Shown here: positions 1 through 9,867 of the stretch, piece by piece
Layout: each line of letters opens with the position of its first letter
Position numbering within the stretch: the stretch's first letter is position 1
From: Anthoceros angustus
Lineage: Eukaryota > Streptophyta > Anthocerotopsida > Anthocerotales > Anthocerotaceae
Direction of reading: 5' to 3'
Length of the DNA: 64,000 nucleotides
Assembly (NCBI GenBank): GCA_010909165.1
Contig: VJWM01000025.1
Span: forward strand, 1,054,001 to 1,118,000
Notes under the pieces: model-generated
The model's input: only the letters and a program-made list of their open reading frames with translations
What the model was told of the DNA's origin: nothing
Databases searched by the model: none
Translations under genes and position numbers: made by a program

Positions 1-576
1 CCTGTAAGTGGCCGCTGCCAAAAGATGAGCGAGGGCAAGGGCAATCATCACGTTGCTCCTTTCACGTTTGCTCTTAGCGAGCCTCGGCCTTGGTACGCGC
101 CCTCATTAATTGTATTGTGGTCCCAGCCCCCTTAATTGTGCATGATTATCCTGCGGGCTTCCTTAAAGCCCTGCACATGTCTGCCAACAAACACCAACAC
201 TTGGGTGTATGCAGATGGCATAGGACCCTTGCAATGTAATGTTCGCTGTTGTAACTTCCTTTTCCCAGAATCCAATTGGGGACTTGTTCTTGATTTGTTA
301 ATCGTTCTTGCAGGTAAGCCGATGACTCATTCACTTGGCTCACACTAATGACAGAGAATTAAAATGAGTGAATCAAAGTGCCTTGAGTGGCGAGTGGTGG
401 AGGGGGGTGATAACCGAGGACGAGGCTTTAATGAGCACGCAACGGCATTTAGTGCCTGCAGGCTAAATATAAAGGGGAAGCAATCAGCGGTCCCGCTAAT
501 CCTGCTGATATTGTGCAGCCCGAGCCAGCCCGAATCGGGACGCGGCCCAGTTTGGGCCGCGTTTCCGCCCACCTCC
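1..576. repeat. Direct repeat, copy 1 (0.57 kb)
   Basis: This stretch is repeated almost exactly at 1763-2330. Both copies run from cctgtaagtggccgctgcc to the shared end cgcccacctcc, then diverge completely. Differences are mostly 1-4 base indels. Copy 1 begins at the window edge, so its true left end is unknown. Both copies share an identical 70-codon plus-strand frame (136-348 and 1894-2106) that I do not recognise. The pair could flank a mobile unit or mark a tandem duplication with a period of about 1762 bases. Confidence 0.85.
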
Positions 577-714
577 GCTCAGGTAACTGTCACACCATCA
601 ATTCGAGCTCCCTGGAAGCGCTTTCACTTCGCGCCTTGCTTTGAGCTTTCCGTGCTGCATTTTTCCCAATCCTCCAAGCTTGTTCTAACAGCACCGCGCC
701 TCCGGCTTGTGCAG

Positions 715-881
715 ACGAGAACATGCGCGCAGCATAACTCAACTCGCATCTGGTGCATTACTCGGACAGAAGCGAGTTGCGGCGCATCTGCGTGGTGTGC
801 AGCAAGCGGCAACACTTCTGTCCGTCCTGCAACAGCTTCATGTGCCTCGGCCCCTGCTTTGTCAAGCATCACTCCGGCTGA
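715..881 (+). pseudogene. Decayed copy of zinc-ribbon exon 2
   Basis: After a plausible acceptor (tgtgcag) this stretch matches exon 2 of the gene at 7208-7586 base for base over most of its length. It keeps the cysteine pairs and the GPCFVKHHSG ending before TGA at 879-881. About 25 bases in, one base is missing relative to the intact copy, so the 5' part is out of frame with the cysteine-rich part. I see no counterpart of exon 1 (the Lys/Arg-rich start) upstream. It is most likely a duplicated, broken paralogue, unless the missing base is a sequencing error. Confidence 0.6.
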
Positions 882-916
882 GCTCAGCTTTCAGACTGTC
901 AGAGGCCATCCGATTC

Positions 917-956
917 TGTCCTCTTCCTCCTCCTCCTCCTCCTCCTCCTCCTCCTG
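917..956. repeat. (TCC)n microsatellite
   Basis: About twelve consecutive TCC/CTC triplets lie just downstream of the decayed zinc-ribbon exon. Confidence 0.9.
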
Positions 957-1762
957 GCACTGCCTGATCAGCGAGGCTAGGTACTGGTAGTAATCTTGCC
1001 CCGAGCATCGGTGCATAGCAATTTTGGTTCGCATTCAATTTCTATCCAATCTTCTGGAGGACGAGCATCCAGGGTAGGATTCGAAATGTAACAAGTTACC
1101 ATACCTTAGAGCCACCATTCCAGCCTCGTGCAGGCGCAGGCCTCCTGGCCTTCAATCCGTCGGTGCAGGACAGCACAAATCATCCTGTTCAGCAACTGGT
1201 GCCAGTGCTGGAAATGGTGCGTCCTCATCCACAACCTTGTACATTCCTCCACACCTAATACTTCTACATCAAGCAATTCAACACTTTCTTTGCTCCAGGT
1301 CATCAGATTTCCATTTCGTCATTGTGAACTTGTGCTCCTTTCTTTCACGATTCTGTTCTCTTGGCAATGCCTTCCTCTGCAGAAAGCTATACCAGCTTAT
1401 CTCCAAGTCGCAAACTGGCATTGGTTACTTTTTTGCTCAGGATTCAAGGACAGTGTGGCTCACGACACTCGCATTCACAGCTACTCGCTGTGTCCACACA
1501 AATCACGAGCTTCCCTTGTCATCATCAGACACATGTTGGCACTACCTCTTATCTACAATATACCCTCGTCTATACGAGTCTATCTATTCTAGCAGCTGTT
1601 GTAACACCATGCAAAATATGCAAAACCAAAAATGGAAAAGCATGCATTGGGTGCTATGAAGCTAGGTGTCCAATCGGGCAGCAGCCGGCATTGATGAAGA
1701 AGCGAATATTATCGGTGGCTAAATTTATAATAAGCAGGGTTGATGAGCTTGTGGGATGGCAG
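957..1762. other. Spacer between repeat copies
   Basis: Several overlapping frames are open on the plus strand (for example 1128-1592 and 1361-1837), but none has a recognisable domain or a codon pattern I would call coding. I see no gene here. Confidence 0.4.
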
Positions 1763-2330
1763 CCTGTAAGTGGCCGCTGCCAAAAGATGAGCGAGGCAAG
1801 GGCAATCATCACGTTGCTCCTTTCACGTTGCTCTTAGCGAGCCTCGGCCTTGGTACGCGCCCTCATTGTGTATTGTGGTCCCAGCCCCCTTAATTGTGCA
1901 TGATTATCCTGCGGGCTTCCTTAAAGCCCTGCACATGTCTGCCAACAAACACCAACACTTGGGTGTATGCAGATGGCATAGGACCCTTGCAATGTAATGT
2001 TCGCTGTTGTAACTTCCTTTTCCCAGAATCCAATTGGGGACTTGTTCTTGATTTGTTAATCGTTCTTGCAGGTAAGCCGATGACTCATTCACTTGGCTCA
2101 CACTAATGACAGAGAATTAAAATGAGTGAATCAAAGTGCCTTGAGTGGCGAGTGGTGGAGGGGGGTGATAACCGAGGACGAGGCTTTAATGAGCACGCAA
2201 CGGCATTTAGTGCAGGCTAAATATAAAGGGGAAGCAATCAGCGGTCCCGCTAATCCTGCTGATATTGTGCAGCCCGAGCCAGCCCGAATCGGGACGCGGC
2301 CCAGTTTGGGCCGCGTTTCCGCCCACCTCC
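1763..2330. repeat. Direct repeat, copy 2 (0.57 kb)
   Basis: Second copy of 1-576. Beyond 2330 it continues into sequence unrelated to that following copy 1, so the zinc-ribbon exon was not carried along to the right of copy 2. Confidence 0.85.
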
Positions 2331-2728
2331 ATCTGTCGTATGCGTGGGAATGGCAAGCAATGATGCAGCAATCCAGGGAGCGGGGTCACATGCGCAGCGG
2401 TGGCCGCGGCCCACAGTTGGCCGCGCCTGGACGTAACCAGTTTCCCTTCCACGGACTGCCGCTCGCTCGCTCGATCATTCATTCAAGGTAAGGTGGATTG
2501 TATACAGCCCAGCGTGTACCCGACTCACATTCGCCCTGCCCCCTTTGTCCACATCAATTCCCGCACCACATGTTTCCGCCGCGCGCTCCCGCCTCCGCTT
2601 TTCGCACTATTGCACACTGGACACTGCACTTGCCTAATAACCAGGCCTGCCGCCTGCTATGCCACACACCTTCTCTCGCTAGTACCAGCTAGCTAGTAAC
2701 CACCGCTAAAACAACGTCACTTTCCACA

Positions 2729-2765
2729 TCACCCAACACCAACACCCAACACCCAACACCCAACA
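2729..2765. repeat. CACCCAA-type heptamer run
   Basis: About five imperfect tandem copies of a C-rich heptamer mark the left edge of a sharply AT-rich block. This is not the canonical plant telomere unit. Confidence 0.8.
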
Positions 2766-2779
2766 ATCTACCCGATAAA

Positions 2780-5720
2780 ATCATAACACCAACTTAATAT
2801 AGAACCGAACCCTTAACGGTTATGTAAATCTTTCATGATCGTTAAGGATGTTGATGTTTTATCCCAAATATATATTATTTTTTAAATATCAATCATTATT
2901 CAATATAATAATATAAATATTAAATAAATAAATAGAAGTAAATTAAATTTTTAGTTTACTGAACTTAAGACTAATTTTATAATTGAAGATCGACCATGTT
3001 AAGGTCGTTCATCACAATTAGAAACCTGAAGAAAGGGGAGCAGAGATTTCCAATTTTGTAAGAGATAAGTCCTCCATCTTCAAAATCTTAAAAATTATCC
3101 AAGGCGAAGAAACTTAAGAACAATTTTTTTTATCACTAAGAAAATCATGAAAATTATCTTGGCTTCTAACCTGGATGTTATTGAGACCCTACCATATTTC
3201 AATGAGGATTATACATATTTTTTTAAGAAGAAATTGAAAGATTATGAAAGAGATTGTTAGTCCCGCATTTCAACCAAGTGCGAAAACTTTCCAAGTTAAA
3301 AAATAGTATTAATTAGTACATGTGGAAAGAGATGTATATATCAAGGAAAGAAGTTAGGACTACTAGAGAGGAGGTTTTAGAACAATATTTTAATTTGAAT
3401 CATTTTAATCATCTTATGTACACATGGCTTAGTCTTGGATGTTATCATGACCTTTAATCGATGAATACACAATCAAACTTGTCACCTTTACAGTTTCAAA
3501 TATCAGCTTTAAAGAGTTGGAATCATGACGCTATGAAGAAGGGGCTAAGTCAACATGGACAAGATGTACGAATTATTGAGTAAAACCCAAACTTTTTTTG
3601 AACTTTTAAGTCAATACAACTAACTTTTTAATACGTGTTACTAACCTAATTATTTACTGATTTTTGAACTTTTAAATCAATACAATTAACTTTTCAATAC
3701 GTGTTACTAACATAGTTATTTACTCTACATTGGAACACGAGATGAAAGAATAGTAGAGTGAAAATCAGTAAAATATACTTTACTTGAACTTTTAAGTCAA
3801 TATAACTAACTCAATATTTGATTACTAACATTATTATCTACTTTCCATAAAAGAGAGCTCAAAAGGAAAATTGTTGAAGAGAGAAAATTTTCTTGAAACC
3901 ACATCCGAATACACGAGCCCAGGCTCAAGCATTGATGAAACCAGCAAAAGCAGTGAAGCCAAATCATATAGCTAGTAGTGGCGTTCATGAAGCTAACATC
4001 AGCCTTTCCAACATCAAACCACGAATTTGGAAAATAAAATTTGACTTCAAGACATATCCGTCCTCTCTCTCCTACTTCCGCAAACTGCGTCAAACAATAT
4101 GTAAAAGAGGGACGGCTTCGAAAATCCATCCCGGACTGTTATTATACAAAGCGAAAAGATGCATACAAGGTGATTATGTTGTCACAGCGTGTAACTCATG
4201 AAGTTAATTTGTCTAGTATGAGGAATATTTTGAAAATGGTCTAAGAAGCCACCGGGCGGGACCCATAAGCTAAGCTAATAAGTTGGAGCTATGCTGCGTC
4301 GTGCGTGAGATCCAAAGTCATAGCTACATATCTACTTCATTTGAATATAGTTTGATTTACAGATTAGAGCATGTACGCTCCACTTCATGTATGTCATTGA
4401 TCCGCCATGGACCACTCTAAGTATAACAAGTCTCTCTCTCCCTTATGTACAGTACAGCTTATTAAAAGTGTAAGTCTGAATAATCTCATTATTTGATGAA
4501 GCAAGTACCAAGTTCAACAACAGGACCAAGACCCCTACGTAGGTCATTGCTTACTAGTTGTGTCTATGCTCACTACCTCCCGCAACATGGGCCATTATGG
4601 TTTTGTGGAAGTTGATGAAGCCGACGTCAAGTTTTTGAACACCAAACATCAGAGATTGGAAAATAGAACTGTAGAAGTAAACCCTGTAAATCTCATACAT
4701 GCAATTCTTTGGCAAAAAAAAAAAATTAATAATATTTTCTTTAATACCACAATCTTTTCATTGTTTTGCAGGCTTGCTGTGACAATGAGACCATAGTCAG
4801 TCTTTCCAATACCAAATATTATAGATTCGAAAACACAAAGAAGAAAGCTAACGATTTCACCGATGAGTCTTTTCGGCAAATTGAAAGAAGCAATCCTAAC
4901 CTTGGCGAAACATGATGCAGAGAGTTCGACGGATGAGGTTTGGAACAAGAAGCATGAGAGTTTGGCTGAAGCCGTTTGGAGTAAGAAGTATGTGGCTGAG
5001 AGACGACGTTTTCTTCTCATTCTTGTCTTGTTGTTGTTGAATAAGTGAGTGAGTCCTGCGTTGATGAAGCCAGTGTCAACCTTTGCAATACCAAAAACTA
5101 TGGATTGAAAAATAAAAACTAGAGGAATAAGTCGGCATGTGCCACGTTGATGAAGCCAGTGTCAACCTCTGCAACACCAAAAACTATGAATTGAAAAATA
5201 AAAACTAGAGGAAGGTTAGTTCTTTCATATTTCATATTTTATTGCATCTTCGCATGTCTCATTATGCTGCTGAGGCCAGCGGGCAGAGAGTAAACCGATG
5301 AAGCTAGGGCCTCGCCGATCTAGATTCCACCATTAGCGCCAAAGCCCTATGGGGTGCGCTTAATAATTCTTCCATCGCTATGTGCATGCTGGCTTTTGGA
5401 TGATATATATTTTAACACAGTGCTCATCTGTTCAACAATGATGTTATTAGTGAGCTTATAACTTTCTGTTTTCTGGCGAATTGCTCCATTCAATTTCTCA
5501 TAGCGCTGTCGAGACATGATTGCAACGCCTCTTCCAAGAAAATACAACAAGCCTAACAAAAATAGAAAATTCTGATCAGTCGGATGATACAACAAGCCTA
5601 TGGCTTACTAAGATTTTACTAACCTAAAGAAAGATTTTGGTGTAATACATGCCAATGCAGACATCGTAAGTATCCAAAGGCCCCTTCGCTTTGGATTTTT
5701 CACACCCTCTTACCAAAAGA
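2780..5720. other. AT-rich block with diverged repeats, no gene seen
   Basis: Composition drops abruptly to AT-rich with many poly-A and poly-T runs. Two repeat families are visible. One contains 'aacttttaagtcaata' (three copies near 3600, 3670 and 3786). The other is a unit of about 70 bases at roughly 3985, 4607, 4790, 5059 and 5142, whose last two copies are nearly identical. Short frames exist on both strands (3806-4129 and 4649-5020 minus, 3893-4201 plus), but none resembles a known protein. It is probably decayed mobile DNA. Confidence 0.5.
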
Positions 5721-5730
5721 GTGTGTATGA

Positions 5731-6410
5731 TTGTGCTACAAGTTTTGCCTAGATTTAGAGAGTAGAGTCAGTCGACTTTGCCCAATCTACGAAGTCGAGC
5801 TTAGTTGCTCCCTCGCACAGATTGAAAACATACAACTTTTTGAACTTGTGGGCGTGGATTATGAAATCTCCATCTCACAATCATTCACTCCATGTGCACA
5901 TATGGAATGTGGGAAGTTGAAGGATGTGAGTTTAGCAAGCCTTGTTGAAAGTGATTTGTTGGGAGGAAGTATATGCATCCAAGGTTCGTTGGAGTGTCTC
6001 CTACCATGGATTTGATTCGTGTGTTGGGCTGCGCTGGCTGGTGGCTGGTCGGTGCGCAGGAAGGGATGGGATGGATATCATATATGCGGAATGTGTGGAT
6101 TGCTGGATCTGCGGTTGAGCAGGCCAGTGGCCAGTGCGCAATGCCTCCAATTCCAATCCGGTAAAATGTTTGGAAGCATTGAATGGCAAGGTTTCCGGCG
6201 CCGCCGGCCGAGGCTTGCCGGCTGGCCTGGCCTGGCCTGGCCTGGGCAGCCTGGGCTTTGCTGGGCCCCCGCCGCCTCGGCAGAGCCAAAGACGGCGCGG
6301 GTGGGCCCTCCTGGTTCCGTTAGCTGCAATCGGGGCGGCTCTTTGTCTTTGCGGGAAATGGACCCAGCCACGCGGCGCTCGCCCCGAGATCTGTCTCGGT
6401 TGACCTCACT
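5731..6410. other. Upstream region, composition shift to GC-rich
   Basis: The sequence passes from AT-rich to strongly GC-rich near 6190, with CTGGC pentamer repeats at 6221-6250. Open frames occur on both strands, as expected for GC-rich noncoding DNA. No gene is recognised. Confidence 0.4.
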
Positions 6411-6659
6411 ATTCCACATGCATCCGCATTAACATGGCATGCATACTACGCATACATGCACATCCCCATTCCACATGTCCTTCTACGACAGGAAGCCTCC
6501 AGGAAGGTAAATAATAATATTATATTGGCCCATTTAAGCAGAGCGCAGCAGTTGAGATGCCCGTACCTCGTCTCACGGGCCAACGGTATTCGTACGTGGT
6601 TGCCTTGCCCGCCGTTCCGTCAAAGGCACTCGGTCGTGAAGGCCCGCTTCGGGCCGCCA

Positions 6660-6688
6660 GGCCTGCCCTGCCCTGCCCTGCCCTGCGC
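6660..6688. repeat. (CCTGC)n pentamer run
   Basis: Five tandem CCTGC units lie about 0.5 kb upstream of the intact zinc-ribbon gene, in GC-rich promoter-side DNA. Confidence 0.8.
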
Positions 6689-7207
6689 CTGTCCCCCTGC
6701 GGGAACACGCCGTTCCGTTTGCCTGCTGGAAAACGGCCGTACGTGCTGCTTCACGACTGGCGGGTGAAGCGCCTGGGCCTGTCATGGTACATTGTAGAGG
6801 GCGGGACTGCATTTCAATACGCGGCGGCTCATTTAAGAGGAACTGGGCTCTCGGCGGGTCGCGCGGGGCGTTGGAACTCGCTACGGCCTCCAACATCTTA
6901 TTTACGCTCGCTCGCTGCCTTCACGCTCCGTGGCCGCCCTCGCCAGTCTGTGCTGCGTTTTCTTCTGTCTCTCTCGGAGACGCTCTCGGCGCGGTCTGGC
7001 CTGCGCCTGTTCCTCACATGCTTCACGCTGCGCCTCCGAGGCCTCATTCCTGACGCCCGCTCCCCGCGCGACGCCGCCGCGGTGTCGGAATTGGCGCCGC
7101 TCTTTGCGCTCGCTCGCTCGCTCGCTCTGCCCGAGCTGAGGCTCTCGGAAGCTCTGCTCGAGCTGAAGCTCTGAAGCTGCTGCCTGCTGCCGCCAGAGTC
7201 TCGGAGG

Positions 7208-7586
7208 ATGAAGAAGCTGGCCAGAGCCAAAGCCAAGGACAGGCAAGCCACCAGCTCCGCCACGGGCAGCATTCAGGACCACGACTCGCACGATGACGAC
7301 TCCTCCACGCACGAATCCGCTCCGGTGATGCCTCAGCCTTCTCCTTCGTTTCTTCCTGCGCTGTGCTCTTCTGCTCTGCTCTCTTCTCACAATTCTGGCT
7401 CCGGTTTCCCCGCAGATGAGGACGTGCGGCCCGCACAATGTGAACCCGCATTTGGTGCACTACTCCGACAGAAGCGAGCTGAGGCGGATTTGCGTGGTGT
7501 GCAGCAAGAGGCAGCATTTCTACTGCCCTTCGTGCAACAGCTTTATGTGCCTCGGGCCTTGCTTCGTCAAGCACCACTCCTCCTGA
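7208..7586 (+). CDS. Small piggyBac-type zinc-ribbon protein, 2 exons
   Basis: Predicted join 7208-7324 and 7416-7586, a phase-0 GT-AG intron of 91 bases, giving 95 residues. Exon 1 encodes a basic, polar start (MKKLARAKAKDRQATSS) followed by an Asp/Ser/His-rich stretch. Exon 2 encodes a compact zinc-binding module: CVVC, then YCPSC, then CLGPC, then a terminal HH. This order of CxxC, CxxC, CxxxC and His matches the cysteine-rich C-terminal domain of piggyBac transposases and PGBD proteins, but there is no DDE catalytic domain here. Plausible roles are nucleic-acid or protein binding; a domesticated transposon tail is an inference. A broken relative of exon 2 lies at 715-881. The ATG is the first in frame and exon 2 ends in a clear TGA. 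Confidence 0.65.
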
Positions 7587-7589
7587 CCA

Positions 7590-9860
7590 GGCGTCAGCTG
7601 GCGCTACCAGTTTTGGTGTTTCCGGCACTGGAGAGGGAATCCCCGTGATCCAGACCCCGCGTACTCGGTGATTTTCGCACAGACGGAGAAGAGAGAGCAA
7701 GTGTTTTCAACTTTTGTCGCGCAATCTTGGTGCTGTCCCTGCTGCGCCTTTCAGTTCTGCTTAGCTCCGGTGAAGGCGCGGGGATACGGGTTGAGGTCAA
7801 CATTTTTTTGTAACGGATGTAGCTTAGGAGGCTTACGCCATTTCGAAGAGAAGTAGAGACAGATAGCAAGTACACCGAGTCGAGAGCTTCAGACATGCCT
7901 GCAGGAGGATCTTCTACATCATACTTCCGGGATTGCTCTTAGGATACATGTACATACTTCGAACTTGGAGCTTCGTGACAGCAGCAATAAACAAGGCCTT
8001 GAAGCCGCGGGATTGTCATTGATTTGCTTTCGAACGCATCTCACTTTCTGTTCCTCGGGACTTCGTTCTTGCCTGCCTTCTTGTTCCTTCGGATGATTAC
8101 GGTCTTAGCCTCCGGTTACCACAGTCTTGGTTTCTGATGTCACACGCTCAATTGAGCCAGCAGTGTTGGATCTCGCAACTGTGGCCACATTCTTTGGATG
8201 AGGATCTTTTTTACCTCACATGACTAAGTGGGACGCACTACTTCATCGACTCGGAGGACAGTCAGCACGACAATTATAGCATGATTTCGTTGTGCGTTGG
8301 AGCTCTCTATCTTCACGCCCTTGTGTGGATTCGCAGCAACGGCACAGGAGATGCAGTCACTCTTGGACAGGCTGCTGTTCCTCGCCTTGTCTGCCTTTCA
8401 TCATCAGCTGCAGCCTGCCTGTCTTGCTCTTTGCTGCTGAGTTTGCCATGGAGGAAGTGTAGCAGTACCGCAGCACGCGGGTAAGCAGCAAGATAAGACA
8501 GCAGACATGATTCCCCTGAATCGCTGCTTCCACCCGATGTCGACAGCCGGAAGCCGGATTTGATGCAGCAAGGCAGGCTTCATTCAGCCTCGGATGCTTG
8601 CCTGGTACGGAGCAGGAACACGTAATGATGGCGACGACGCGGAACGCTCCAGCCAGCGCCGCCTTCTGTCGGGATGACGGAGATGGAGAAGACAAGACTC
8701 AAGTTCCCCGTGAGCGCAAACAGGTCTTGCCGGATACGTTTGGACTCTTGTGCTTCAACAACACCACCTCTGATTTCCTTTTTCCATGCATCACCTGTGT
8801 GATTGGTGTGCTGCCAGATCCTTGCTGCGCCGGAAGCCCTTGGAAGCGCAGCGCATGCATTCATCACGTCTTTCCGCCTTTTTGTCGGTTGTCCTTTCAC
8901 CACACTCCTCTACAGGTGTATGCCAGATCTATGCCGGTGCACTGCAGGCTGTAATCGCAGCCTCCGGCTCCGAACTTCACCATGTTGCGGCTCCGCACTG
9001 GGTCTCCCATTCCGGCTGGGGATTGCATGGTCTTGATTATGTAGCTGTGTTTTCCAAGTTCCTCCCTCAACCCTCAACAAATCAGGGTCTCGTTTAACAC
9101 TGGGGTTTGGATACTCTCTACAGTCCAAACTACGCACTCCGCGGGGAGAAGTCATTGGTCGGAAGCTGTGGAACTTGGTGTGTTGCAAGTCTTGTGTGTT
9201 CTCTTTTTATTTGCGTCTTTCCATGTGTCATGAATTGCGGATGGCGTGGGTACCACGGTTGGAAGCAACCCCTTGTTTGTCATTGTTGCTTATAGTATGG
9301 TTGTCTATCCCTAAACCAGGTTTGCCTAAGTAAGCGTGTGACTAGTGGCCAATCCTCCGTTTGACGTGTGTGGTTGTCAGAGGATCCTGTCTCATGTGCC
9401 CTCTGCTCATTGTTCGAAGATGCAAATACTGGTGAGCCCCGCACTCCGGTAATATTTCAACCTCACAGCAAAAGGTAGGCACCTTGCCTTGGGTTGCAAC
9501 TTGCAACAGCAACTTGAACAGGACAATGCGGCGCTTGGCGCAAAAGCAGCTGCACACTCTTCGGTCCTTATCTAAAATTCTACCTTGGGTTTATGAAAGC
9601 TCTTTCACCACTTAATACTGGGCCAGTGCTGGGCAACGAGGAATCCTAGCGCTCTGAAAGTATGAAGTCTAGACATTTAAGCACTTACACCAAGTTTTTG
9701 CCACGTTGGATTGTCTTACAGGATATGGCCACCTCATTGGGAGAGCGTGCAACCCCCTCAGGTTAGAGCCTTGTGTAAGCACAAACTGGTGAACTAGTGG
9801 CAGGATCACAAATTCCAATCCCTTGTCTGCCAGCTTCTGTGAATGCTCGCTCCCCGGCAG
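7590..9860. other. Intergenic region, no gene recognised
   Basis: This stretch of about 2.3 kb after the zinc-ribbon stop probably holds its 3' UTR and the promoter of the flavoprotein gene. Open frames such as 8598-8954 plus and 8580-8903 minus overlap one another and show no family signature. I see no RNA gene. Confidence 0.4.
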
Positions 9861-9867
9861 CTTGTAG

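Noticed and set aside
2729-2765. Interstitial telomere repeat
   Set aside because: The heptamer is CACCCAA-like, not CCCTAAA, and only about five imperfect copies are present.
6557-7438. Long overlapping open frames on both strands upstream of the zinc-ribbon gene
   Set aside because: The DNA is GC-rich with few stop codons; the peptides are Arg/Ala/Pro-rich, present on both strands and without any family signature.
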